64,000 nt of DNA, taken from assembly GCA_963682175.1 (NCBI GenBank), contig OY821771.1:33934201-33998200 (forward strand). The letters are read 5' to 3'. Numbering within the stretch: the first letter of the stretch is position 1; the number at the start of each line of letters is the position of its first letter. Shown one piece after another: positions 32,220 through 43,067 of the stretch. A program made the translations under genes and the position numbers. Under the pieces are notes generated by a model, which searched no databases, had not been told where the DNA came from, and was given only the letters and a program-made list of their open reading frames with translations. This stretch comes from Triglochin maritima. Taxonomy: Eukaryota > Streptophyta > Magnoliopsida > Alismatales > Juncaginaceae.

Positions 32220-34373
32220 TCGTCATGTATATTTTTTTAAATACTTTTCTTAATAAAATAAAAAATAGTCTTGTTTTGTTGTCGCGGTACGTCATGGTTA
32301 GGTGTTCAACAAATTTGAATCATATGTCCTTGTAATCTCGAACACCCACCACCGTCCACAATCTGCTTATATGATAGGTCAGAATAGAATAAACAGAAGT
32401 CTTTCTGTTGTGCAGTTGCATCAATCTACATTTGCCTCTAGCTATAAGCTTTGTAGCCCTGGCATATACCTCAGTTTATACCTCACAATTACGGGCAGCA
32501 AACAGTGTTGGACCACCTTCGGTTTATATCTGACATTCATTAATTAAGTGTTAGAAAATTCGGGATCATAAAAAAACTACCTTCGTATCTGCCGCCACCC
32601 ATCCACTAATCAAGCATGGCCTGACTTTATTTTATCCTAGATTATTCGAGATAGTGTGAGTTTTTTCTCTTTATTGGATGCTTATTTTAGAAGTGGGAAT
32701 TAGAGCCGTAAATGGGATGGATTTTACCGACAAACCACACCGTCCCATTCCGCCTTGCTTAATGCGGGTAGTGGTTAAAAAATCTTACATGCCAACCGCA
32801 TAACCCGTTTAACTTAAATGTATTCATTGTTTGATGTTAAAATTTGTTATGTTATAATAAATATTTTCATTGTTTGATGTTGAAGTTTGTTATGTTATAA
32901 TGAGTGTTATTGTTATATTTTGGAGTTTGTTATGTTCTAATAAGTATTATTTTTATAAACTTCAAATGAATATTTGATGTTAGAATTTATTATTATTATT
33001 TAATTTGTGTTTTCGATGTTTTATAACGAGTGTTATTAGAGAAAAATACAGTGAGTGATTATTATTTTTCAAATTTTATATTTTTTTACTTTTCTTAGGA
33101 AAATCTAAAAAATTAAAGAAGAATCCGTCAAACATGTCCCGCAATCCTAATCTAACCTTAATCGGGAATGACAGCGGTGAATCAAAAACTCGTGTCATCC
33201 CGCTTACACCCCAGGAGACTAGAGTAGATGTCACGCAATTCTAAGCACACCCACAGACATCTACTCTAGTCTCCTGTCACGCACCCATGAAACACAAAGT
33301 AAAAGCGTCACCCAAACAGTACTACTGAGTCGTACGGAGGAACAAGCACACGAGCACCACACAGTCCCTAGAACATTTAGCCTGCTTGCGTCTACTCCTA
33401 CACACGTGCTACTACCACCACTCAACATATTACGTATACATTAAAATTAACCTTATCAAGAAAACATATTACATATATGTATATATTATAAAAAAGTTAG
33501 AAACATGTGTCTTTTTTGCAGTAGAGAGAGGATTATGTATCAAGGAGTTTGATTGGTTTTTGTTCTTTTCTGATAATATGGTGGTAGTAGTGGGGGCCTC
33601 ATGGTGGTTGGTTTTGATAAGGTGCATGTTTACTTAGAAAATGTGTTGGATTGTTTGACTTCAAGGTGTCAGAGAGTACTGGAACTTGTTTTCAATTAGT
33701 ATGTGTAGAAATATCAAAAGTGACGCGCGTTTCAATATTAAGGATAACAAATAGAATTATTATTCGTGGTCAAGAATTACTTAAATCGTTTGCGTTATTT
33801 ATCATTCACATTTCATTTAATACTTATTACAACTCGTCTATTAAAATAAGACTTATGTCTCAATTTTCCTCACTCTACCAGTATTAACACCAAAGAAATG
33901 TAAGAAAATGCCTTGCAAAACATTTGAATTCGACGGGATTAGTTACCAAAAAAAATTGGTCGGGACGTATGCAAAAAACACCCCCATTGGGGGAGACATC
34001 TATCTTAATTTTAATTTTATATAGTGTGTTATTTCAAATTATTTCAGGTTCCGTTTCAAGATTTTGGTAGTGACGGGGTGGAAAAAACACACAAACGTAA
34101 ATAATCAGGTAAACATATCAATATTCGGAGTACAATAATAGGTTGTCGTCTCCTGCCACCCCCACATTCCTACTCCGATTTTATTTTTCATGATTATTTT
34201 TTGTTGTTGTAGGAACAGAGGAGAGTCTATTATGAGTAGAAACAAGTAAAAAATGAGAGAAACACAAAATGGTAATTGGCGTAGGTGATTTAAGTAATTC
34301 GTGGGCGACGTTTAGCAGTTCAAAAAATAAAATATTCATTGAAACTGCATTTATATTTTGACTAAGTAAGAAA
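32220..34373. other. Intergenic, with one perfect hairpin
   Basis: No gene recognised. At 33212-33231 and 33257-33276 the 20-mers beginning CAGGAGACTAG and ending CTAGTCTCCTG are perfect complements around a 25-nt loop. TGTCACGCA follows each arm on the same strand. 32700-33215 has degenerate hAT-like ends (GCCGTAAATGGGATGG, CATCCCGCTTACACCCC) without a convincing TSD. Confidence 0.5.
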
Positions 34374-35190
34374 TGTTAGATTATTAAATTTTAGTTTGAG
34401 GACTATGAACAATTTATATGAGAAAATTCAATGTTAAGTTCACATGTGAGTTATTGTGTCGTGTGCTTACATTTATTTTAGTCTCACATTGAGGAACTTG
34501 GGGAGTTGGAGAATGTAGATAAACATTTTCTTCCCATGATCCTTTGTAGGTATTAAGAGAGGAGAAGAGAATACTCCACACGCACGTGCGCCAGTCTCGT
34601 CTGGTCTGAGGCGGGGCGAGGCGCGGCAGGGGATTTGGGGAAAATTAGAGGTTTTAGTCTCAAGGTGATGGAAATATATTTTTGGTCCTCGATTTAATTG
34701 CTTATTGCATTTAAGTCGTTGATGGTTACAAAATTATATTTATAAGTCACGTTCGGTTTTTTTGTGACACACAATCTACACGTCTTTTATCTTTCTCTCT
34801 CTTTCTCAACGAAAAACCGCTCTGACGATTTTTCTCCCCAAATTCCAGCATTCTCCAGCGGTTGATTCTTGCGAAGTTTTGATATGTTTTTTAGGTTCGT
34901 CGGCTCCGGTGTACGTCCGCTTGACGAATGAACTGTTCTATCCTAGGAGAAGAGCGTAAAACTCATCGTACTGGTACGTGTGGACGATATTTTCTCTAAG
35001 GCAAGTCGGAATTCAACGGCTCGGTTGGGAATGTCTTTTCTGATGACTGTTATTTGTTTGTTTGTTTTTCCTAAACATGAATTTGTACGTTGGTTTTCTC
35101 TAAATCTTATTCTGCAATTTATTCAACATCTGTAAACTACCGTATTGCATGATTATATTTGTAATTATTTCAGCAAAAAATTCATGTTTA
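34374..35190 (+). repeat. LTR-like repeat, copy 2
   Basis: Begins TGTTAGATTATT. It contains the block CTCACATTGAGGAACTTGG typical of plant copia-type LTRs, a TATA-like TTATATTTATAAG (about 34725-34740), then a leader homologous to 31119-31690. No internal pol region lies between the two copies, so they are probably independent remnants rather than a pair. Confidence 0.45.
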
Positions 35191-36161
35191 ACAATTATAT
35201 GATAGTTGGATATGTTAGCGTTATCATGACATGGTAAATATTTTTAAGAAAATAGAATATATCCGTGATCTACTTTTGTGGGTTTGGATCATCCGAGCAA
35301 TCTAATCATCACCAGTTCGATGGTCGGCTACATCTGCCGACACCAACTATAAGATGATTATTGAGTGTAGCATTTACGACAACCAACGACTCTGAGAATA
35401 AAGACATGCCCACGACTACAATATAGAAGACTAAATAAGACCCAAGATAGAATTTGGAAGTACACTCGACTATTTGACATCAACGTGATATCATTAACCC
35501 ATGGATTGGTGATTGGACCAAAGTTTAGAATATCCTACCTTGCTCATAATAAGTTAATTTCAATTACCAGAAAAGTAGATCTAGTAACCTACCACATTAA
35601 CCGCATCCGAGAGTATTTAAAATGCATTACATATATAGTATTTAACTGCATATGATAATGCTTATCAAGGTTGTGATATGGAGTAACGCGACATTTACAT
35701 GGAGAATCGCAAAGTAAAAGCGGTATGTGGCGTTCTATAGTATTTCACATTTAGAAATAAAAAACATAATACAATTTATACATATTAGATACGAATTCAA
35801 GTTGTATACCAAAATAATTATGGTTAAGCGTAGTTTGCCTCCTGTCGTTTACTTTTGTTGCACTGCACCCTTATCCTTTAAAGTTAGGCAGTTTTCCCAT
35901 TGACCTTTCATATTCTGGCAAGTTGCCGCACTCTGTTCAATATTTTAATAAATTGTTCCCAAAATACATTCACTTGTACTTGTAATTACATTTGGCTAAA
36001 TGACCTTAAAATCGACTCAAGTACTCGTTCAAATACTTTGTTTATAACTCACCTGGTCATCTAACTTTGGGGATTATGATTCTAACTTGGTAATCGAGTT
36101 GGATTAAGGAAAGGTGTTTAAATTAATTTTTGGGTTGATTTTGAGAATATTTGGTTAAGGG
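35191..36161. other. No feature recognised
   Basis: AT-rich sequence without coding frames or repeats that I can identify. Confidence 0.4.
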
Positions 36162-36299
36162 TAATTATAAGGAAAAAAATTCAAAATAAACTTTTTTTTA
36201 TTTTTTTTTGCCAAAATAGACCTAAATAAAAAATATTTGTCAAACTAGATTCGAGGCCACCACGTGGTGACACGTGGCGGCGGTGGGTTTGTTTTTTAG

Positions 36300-36520
36300 T
36301 GCATAGAGAACTCGTAATCATCAGTGTCGAGTTCTCTTTGTTTTTTTATTGCCCAACACTTGTCATAATCCACTCGACGTGAGTTGACAGGAGAACAGTG
36401 ATTCAAATAAAAACTCGACACTGGGGATGCCGAGTTCTATTGTGTGAACTCGACACTTGTGATGCCGAGTTCACATCAAAAGAACTCGGCATCCTCTGTG
36501 ACGAGTTCTCTTGAAGAGTG
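36300..36520. repeat. Palindromic modules in the left TIR
   Basis: Four consecutive palindromes: AGAACTCG..CGAGTTCT at about 36307-36335, GAACTCGACAC/GATGCCGAGTTC-type at about 36413-36440 and 36446-36472, and GAACTCGGCATC..GACGAGTTC at about 36481-36508. The core CGRCAYC/GRTGYCG is that of the foldback elements, but the outer flank is GAACT instead of AAAA. Confidence 0.8.
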
Positions 36521-37184
36521 CAAGTTCATTTAATTTAAGAACTCAACAATTATTTTTCTTGTTTGACAACAAAGACAACAAAGACAATTTCATTTCATGT
36601 TTGACAACAAAGACAATCATTCCAATTACCAAAATACAATTCAACCACTAAACACAAACAACTATGATAAAACCAAAACAACAAACGTTTTAAACAACAA
36701 ACAACCACAATAACGAGTTTAACATTTTAACATAAAACCAAAAGTAGTGTAATAACAACCAAATAAGGTTAACACAAATAAATAAATATCTTAAGTGACA
36801 TCTCAATCTCTTCTTCCTGTTTGCTCAAGCACGTCCTCTCCCCTGCCGCGTCCCCCTCCTCGTGCTGCATTCTCTGTATCCTGAGTCAGACCGCCAGCAT
36901 CTTCTTGAGTGTGTGGATCTTCTTCAACGACGTGATCCTGACTCAAATGTAATGTGTGTTCTTTACCACCAAAACACATAAGTCAAGCCTTCATTTTTTC
37001 CTTCAATTTTCCAACAATCGAAGAGTCTGTCTTGTGATCTTTGATCGCCTCGTGAATTTGATGTAGTTCTTCGTGGAACTCATAAACTCTGTGCACCTAC
37101 AGATAATTAAACAGTTCATCAAACACTAAACACAATTTTAAAACGTGGTAATTGTTTAAATAAATGTTTAAATCTTACCATCTC

Positions 37185-40138
37185 TCACTCTCTACCTGCT
37201 CGAGGTTTGTATAAGGTATGAGTCGGAGCCAAGGTGTGATGAACAATCCAACGTACGGTGAAGCTCCAGTACCATTCCATATAAAGTCGTGTGCTCTCTT
37301 CAGGAGTGACACCTAGGAGTGGTCGCTCAAACTGTAGATGATCTCTTTTGTGCGACCAATGCTGAATGAATTGGTGATGTTCCACCAACTAATTAACATC
37401 CGACCTCCCCTGAGACGATTTCACTACATGTCTCTCCATCGCCTCTGGAATGTGCTGCTGTAGACCGAACTGTCTCATCACTCGGTCTAGACAATGCATA
37501 ACCACCTCACCAAAAATTTTAAGCCAAGTATGGCTCGTCCAGATCTCTGAACCTTCCGTACATAGTGGTGGTAATTGACTAAAATCCAAATGTCCATAAG
37601 GGTCTAGATCACTTGATCGAATTCCTGCACGTCCAGCTCATTCCGATAAAAATCAAGTGTCGTCGTCTTCACACTACCCTTGAATGTTATTGGTCGTCTC
37701 CAACGGGCACCTAATGGTTCCCTTTTGTCCTCCGGGTATAATAATGGTCTGCTCTTCAAAGGTCTCCCAATGTGTAGATGTTCCCAGCACCACAACTGTA
37801 GGAACGTAAGAAAACCACACAGATGTTTGGTCGGAATCAGTGAAACTTTGTCTAACATGTGATATAAGTAGGCCAGAGCCGCACTACCCCAACAGTACTC
37901 CGATGCGACGGCTAAATCTCCGAGTAAAGACAAGTACTTCAAGTGAACCATCGTGCCAAAATACTGCATCCCAGCTGGAACAGAATAAAGGCTCTGGTGT
38001 GGCGTGTAACTGTCTCCTCGTCAGCATCAAAAGGCAACTGCTGAAACTGAGTTTGCAACCAACCAGAGTTACGGACCCCTTACGACCCAAGTCATCGGGG
38101 ACCTGACCCAATAAATCCATGCAGACCTCTGACCAAACGTACTCCTGAGACTAACACCGGCAAACCATCTACGCGCAAGCCGGTAATCATAGAGATGTCA
38201 CGCAAGGTGCACGTGATCTCACAATTGTAGGATCGTGTGGGTTATGGGTCCACACTTAAGGTTAATCCTAATTCTCTACTTGATTAATCAATGAACATGC
38301 GCAACGGAATAAACAATCAAAAGTAGAGAAAGAAAGATAAATGCAAACCACAATTGACACGGGGAATTTTATAGAGGTTTGGCACCCCACCCGGGTCCTA
38401 GTCCTCTCTTGTAAGCTCCGCTCGACTCCGCGAGCTCCGCCTACGTCTTCACTAACCACTCCCCGTTCCGGGCCGGGAGAGAACGTCTTTACACCACAAG
38501 CACCACGAACAACCTCGCTTGCTTGAATTCTTCCTCTCACAATCCGAGAGGGACACTTCGGGCTTTCACCGAAGTCCTTGCTTCCTTTGACAAACAATTT
38601 GAGTGGAGCAACACTCTCTAATTCTTGAGCACACTTGAGTAGGATTGGAATTAGGACTAAAGTGTGGAAGGTTTGAAGCTTTGAGTGTTTGGGATTCTCT
38701 CTAATGTATTGGACAAGTTTGTAGTGGGAGAGTTGTGTTAAAATGTGTTTTACAACTCCTTATATAGGCATTAGAGAGAATAGAGCCGTTGGGATTGATT
38801 GGGTAAGAGTTGATGTGTGATTACACAAAACAGAACCTGCAGGACACAATTCTGGCTAAAATCGTTCGACCGGATCGGGATGAACGGTCGACTGTTAGGC
38901 AGTTTTGCACTAAGTTTGGTCGACCGGTTAAGCAACGGTCGACCGCCCAACGCTACGACTTAGGTACACGTAAGTTATCGGTCGAACACCAAAGGGGAAA
39001 CGGTCGACCGATTTGTACCACGCACTATGGGGTTGACAAACAAATAGATATTCGGTCGACCGAAACAGGTCTAGCGGTCGACCGTTTTTCAACAGGAGAT
39101 TCAGGTTTGTCAAGAGATGGACAAACGGTCGACCGATCGTGGTCCTCGGTCGACTGATACATGAAATGTATGTTTGGGGTATAATTGGTTTAATACGAAT
39201 ACGACCGTTGGATATATACGACAAAAGTAACGGTCGGGAAAATAAGTTCAAACGGTCGACCGAAAGAGATGGTGCGGTCGACCGAAACTGGACAGGGAAA
39301 CACAAACTGGATTACTTGATCATCCGGTCGACCGAACGGCATGTTGCGGTCGACCGTTTTGGTTCAGACAGCTAAAGTTCAGGTTTGGTGTTTTCCGGTC
39401 TAAGTTTGGGTGATGTATTGAAGTCCAAATAATGTGAATTTTTGTGTGTGACTTCTATAGGGAACCTAGTGTGAGTTTGAGTTGATTTTATCCCAAGTAT
39501 GCTCAAAATACACAAGTTCCTAAAGACTCAAAAAAATACAAAATACATGTCTTCAAATGAGCTTGATTACATGTCTTGACTTGTTTTCCTTTCTTCCTTG
39601 AGTCTTGATCACCTGTAGAGGTTAGCACAAAGCAATATATATATGCAATGCAATATGTGTGCTGCTTTACATGACCATAATTAAGATTAGGTTGATTAAA
39701 TCATCAAAACATAGATTAAGGTCAAAAAGCCAACAACAATGTCGCAGGTGAAATGAATGAGTCTCCAGTCTCCAACGCTCGACCATCGCCCCCAGCAAGG
39801 TATGGTCCAACTGGACTCGGCCCAACCGAGTGACTGTGTCAAACCCTGCCTTATCTAGCAGAAACAACATCCTCTCATTAGTGATCTGCCATCCGTTGAG
39901 CTTCGATCCATGCTCAACGCATTTTACACCATCAACCTCCTTCTGCATAAATTTAGAGAAATGTCAGAATATTGAAACCCACGTGCAAATATTTAACTTG
40001 AAGACGTAAAATGCTTACAAAATCTTTGAACAAATCAGACTTGTGGTTGGCCTGCAAAACCAACATTGATCTGTCTACCGGACCCTGTGAAGCGTAGCTA
40101 CCTCTAACCGAACCAGTACTGGAACTACCAAACTCCAT
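37185..40138 (-). pseudogene. Plant mobile domain (PMD; MAIN/PP7L-like) protein, broken by a solo LTR
   Basis: Minus-strand pieces in order. 40138-40018: MEFGSSSTGSVRGSYASQGP up to a GT donor. 39943-39741: GWQITNERMLFLLDKAGFDT, RLGRVQLDHTLLGAMVERWR and ETHSFHLRHC. Then comes the LTR. After it, 38222-38090: CEITCTLRDISMITGLRVDG. Next is DADEETVTRHTRAFILFQLG, then (frameshifted) MVHLKYLSLLGDL, SEYCWGSAALAYLYHML, CGFLTFLQLWCWEHLHIGRP. It ends with IWTSHTWLKIFGEVVMHCLD and RVMRQFGLQQHIPEAMERH (37589-37389) and YMEWYWSFTVR (37388-37185). This is the aminotransferase-like PMD known from host silencing factors MAIN/MAIL and from MULE and gypsy elements. Frameshifts and the insertion make it a pseudogene. 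Confidence 0.85.
38221..39740 (-). mobile_element. Complete solo LTR (38226-39735) with 5-bp TSD
   Basis: A 1510-bp insert, TGTAGGATCG...AAAGCCAACA on the plus strand, flanked by acaat on both sides (38221-38225 and 39736-39740). Removing it rejoins PMD codons FHLRHC and EITCTL, proof of insertion. The LTR reads on the minus strand: U3 starts TGTTGGCTTTTTG, and the TATA box TATATAAGG is at 38758-38766. U3 upstream of TATA holds nine perfect CGGTCGACCG palindromes plus about five variants at 38865-39360. No internal retroelement sequence remains, so unequal or intra-element recombination removed it. Confidence 0.92.
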
Positions 40139-40207
40139 CTATACATAACACGATAAATATTAGAAAACATTGAATTGTTGCAAATATTAAACTCAACGTA
40201 ATATTAA

Positions 40208-41034
40208 TTACAGTTTGAAAAAATTGGAGTCTAATTTATCCACTACATCCTGCGTCTCCGGAACGACTTCATTAGCAGAAACACCTTCAGGTTCATCTTC
40301 TACAACGAAGGGTGTGCTGTAATCCCCTAATTCCTCAGTGTCATAATCTTGAACGCTATGCATCTCTTCCAGGCCTTCTGATCGACTAAAATGAATTGGG
40401 TCATCAGCTGACAAACCAAGCCCAAGGGAGGGATATGAGGTAGATGGCTCAGCCCTTCCAGCAAACTCATCATGACTGTAATGCATGGGTTCAAATTGCG
40501 ACAGACCAGGATAACGATTTGCACTGCTGGAAGGAATGTCACACGCATTTTCTGGTCATTCGTTGCATGTTTGGAAGTTAAGCGATGGGAAAAATGAAAT
40601 TTGCTGGTATGTAGGCACTTCGGTTGTAGGATTTAGACTTATATTCAAATCTATTCCACAGTCCCAACCGGTCGACCTTACTGTACCATACTCCGGCGAA
40701 TGAGTGTTGGTTGTCAGCGTAGGGTCGGGCACTTTAGGTTCATTAAACAAACATTTAAACAAACGCATCACTCCATAAACCAACCTATCATTGGTTTGTA
40801 TGTACAATCATTGTTTAATGGCAATTTCGCCGTCAACTTGACATCAAACATACTGTGTAGATAACAACATTCAAATCTTATGACATCCATTAAATCCTCA
40901 TATTTTATGTTCAACGGAACAACTACCAATTTGCGGTCAGATCTTGTATATTCTGTCATATCTCTGTTACATTCTAATTTCCCATTATACATGACCAACA
41001 AAGATCTTTCATCATCTTTGTCCATACCTAACAT
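40208..41034 (-). pseudogene. MULE transposase N-terminal-like ORF
   Basis: 41034-40800 reads LLVMYNGKLECNRDMTEYT then VVPLNIKYEDLMDVIRFECC and FDVKLTAKLPLNND. This layout (short beta-grasp-like start, NIxYxDLxDxI, KLP block) matches the N-terminus of plant MULE transposases. After a frameshift near 40800 it continues (TNDRLVYGVMRLFKCLFNEP), then an acidic linker to 40211 with one TGA at 40556. The MULE catalytic and zinc-knuckle/SWIM parts are absent. It lies just upstream of the PMD gene on the same strand. Confidence 0.5.
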
Positions 41035-41821
41035 ATATTAATTAAAATTGAAAATGTGTTCAAGTGAGATAGTTGTTCTTCATTACTAACTACTTTAAAA
41101 GTTGAAAATACTCAAATGTTTTAGAAATTACATCAATCGAGTGTAGTGACAAACAACTATAAACGTCGAGCAATCTCTCAAATAAAATCAACTACAATAA
41201 ACAACGTTACGAATCATGTCAGATTTTTTTTAATTTTTGACAGAACCTCCCTTATATTTTTTCAAATTCGTAAATTTAAACCTGCACGGTAGAACAAACT
41301 AACAATACTACAAATAACATCATCACATTCTAAATATCTAAGTAACGACGTATTTCTCAACATTCAAATCACAATATATTTAACGAACATATTTCTCAAC
41401 TTCAAAATATTTTTTCTATTAAAACCCACATACATTATTACTCTATTTTAAGACTAAAAAATCAAACTTCAATTCCCACGTACATTCAAACTCACATACA
41501 TTTAAACTCAAATAAATCATTTTTAAGTTTACATTCATTCAAACTAACATACATTCAAACCAAAATGACAACAAAAAATCTAATTTCAATCACAATAATC
41601 AAACTTAAATTCAACTAAAATCAATAATCAACTAACAAACAAGAAATAAAAAGTTTGGCCTAAAAACCCAAAATCGAAATCGAGTTTGCACCAAAACGCG
41701 TTCCTAAACCAACAAAAACACTACAATCATACCTAAAACAACAATGTATATCGTCCTAATACATAAAAAAGGCAAGAAAAATGGTGGAAAACGAAAAAAA
41801 TCGAAACCCTAACCTTAAAGT

Positions 41822-42110
41822 CGCGTGAACTCGACATTACGAACGCCGAGTTTTGCCTATTAAACTCGGCATCTCAGATGTCGAGTTCTATTTAAGACAT
41901 TGTTCTCCTGGTCGTCCAACCGTCTCATGCACGATCTGAGTGTCAGGAGAACAGTTCAAATAGAACTCGACATCCACAGTGTCGAGTTCTCTTTGAATCA
42001 CTGTTCTCCTGGCAACTCACGTCGAGTGGAATATGACAAGTGTTGGGTAATAAAAAACCAAAGAGAATTCGACACTGGTGATGCTGAGTTCTCTATGCAC
42101 TAAAAACCAA
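41822..42110. repeat. Palindromic modules in the right TIR
   Basis: Four modules complementary in arrangement to the left TIR: GAACTCGACATT..CGCCGAGTTT (41826-41853), AACTCGGCATC..GATGTCGAGTTC (41861-41888), GAACTCGACATC..GTGTCGAGTTC (41961-41988) and GAATTCGACAC..GATGCTGAGTTC (42064-42092). CTGTTCTCCTG lies between modules, as in the left TIR (CAGGAGAACAG). Confidence 0.8.
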
Positions 42111-42220
42111 ACTCACCGTCGTCACGTGTCACGACGTGGTGACAGCGAGTCTAGTTTGACAAATATTTTTTATTAAGGTCTAACATGGCAAAAAAAAAAA
42201 ATTTAAAAAAATTCATGGCC

Positions 42221-43067
42221 ACACAGGAGACCAACAAGAATGACAAAACAGCTTAACAGCTTCAATCGAGAACGGTTGGCGAGAGCAGAAGTTGACCAAT
42301 CAGCTGACTCGATGGGTTTAGCACTAGGGTGACGAATAGCCAGAGTAATTTGCTGTCAATTTTTTGGTCAGTGGTACGAATTAGTTTAATTATTAATGGT
42401 TGTGTGTGAACCAGCACCCACTAACCACTAGTCATTTACCGTGGTGGTATACCAGAGTTGTACTTCAACTTGCATCAGATTTCATGACACGGGTTCCTTA
42501 CGCGCATCAGATTTCATGACACCAGCACCGCATATGTTGCTGCGGAGGCCGCATATCCAAACACCAAACCGTATCCAGCGCAAACCGGATGACCACTTCT
42601 AGCCATCCACTGCCACAGCAAAGCAACTTCGAATTCTAATAATGTTTGCAACTCCTATTTACCAAGGTCAATACATAAGTAAGCAATTGTCACAACTTGA
42701 AGTTCGTATTCTTCGTCTAAATGATGAATAAAACAAATGCAGTAGGTAAGAACGAGATCGGAGGTCATTTGACTAAAATCAATACAATAAAGACAAGAAC
42801 GCCCACTAAAATTAGGATGTGTATATGTTCCACAATCAAATATACAATAATGAATAAGAAATACAATGACTACAGCATCCAGCAATAGATGAAGCCGCTT
42901 CTCTCATAAAAAAGGAGACACAAGGACCCAATATTTCAAAACTTTGGAAGATGCACTGAACGCTACTATAGTATAATTTACAAAGATATCATATACCTGA
43001 GAGCCGACACAAAGCTAAAAATAGAAATCCCGTAGTGATCATCGTGAATGTACGTCACTTCTCAAAA
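42221..43067. other. Intergenic and probable 3' UTR of the transportin gene
   Basis: No coding region. The last few hundred bases before 43068 should be the 3' UTR of the minus-strand transportin gene. No poly(A) site was assigned. Confidence 0.4.

Larger units (their letters stand above)
36171..42220 (-). mobile_element. Long-TIR MULE-like element carrying a PMD gene
   Basis: Inverted terminal regions of about 370-400 bp, 36171-36540 and 41822-42220. They share GGAAAAAAATTC-like ends, a T-run, GCCAAAATAGACC, TTTGTCAAACTAGA, CACGTGG and multiple palindromes GAACTCGRCAYC-N4-GRTGYCGAGTTC. The 9-mer left of the element is taattataa; the right side lacks it, so that end may have been altered. 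Inside, on the minus strand, are a MULE N-terminal-like ORF and a plant-mobile-domain gene, but no catalytic MULE transposase. A solo LTR (38226-39735) is inserted. Confidence 0.7.

Noticed and set aside
32700..33215. Another hAT-like MITE
   Set aside because: The ends resemble GTAAATGGGATGG / CATCCCGCTTACACC, but flanking 8-mers do not match and the inverted ends are weak.
31119..35190. A complete LTR retrotransposon bounded by the two LTR-like copies
   Set aside because: No gag, protease, integrase or reverse transcriptase sequence is visible between them, and copies are too diverged to be a recent pair.
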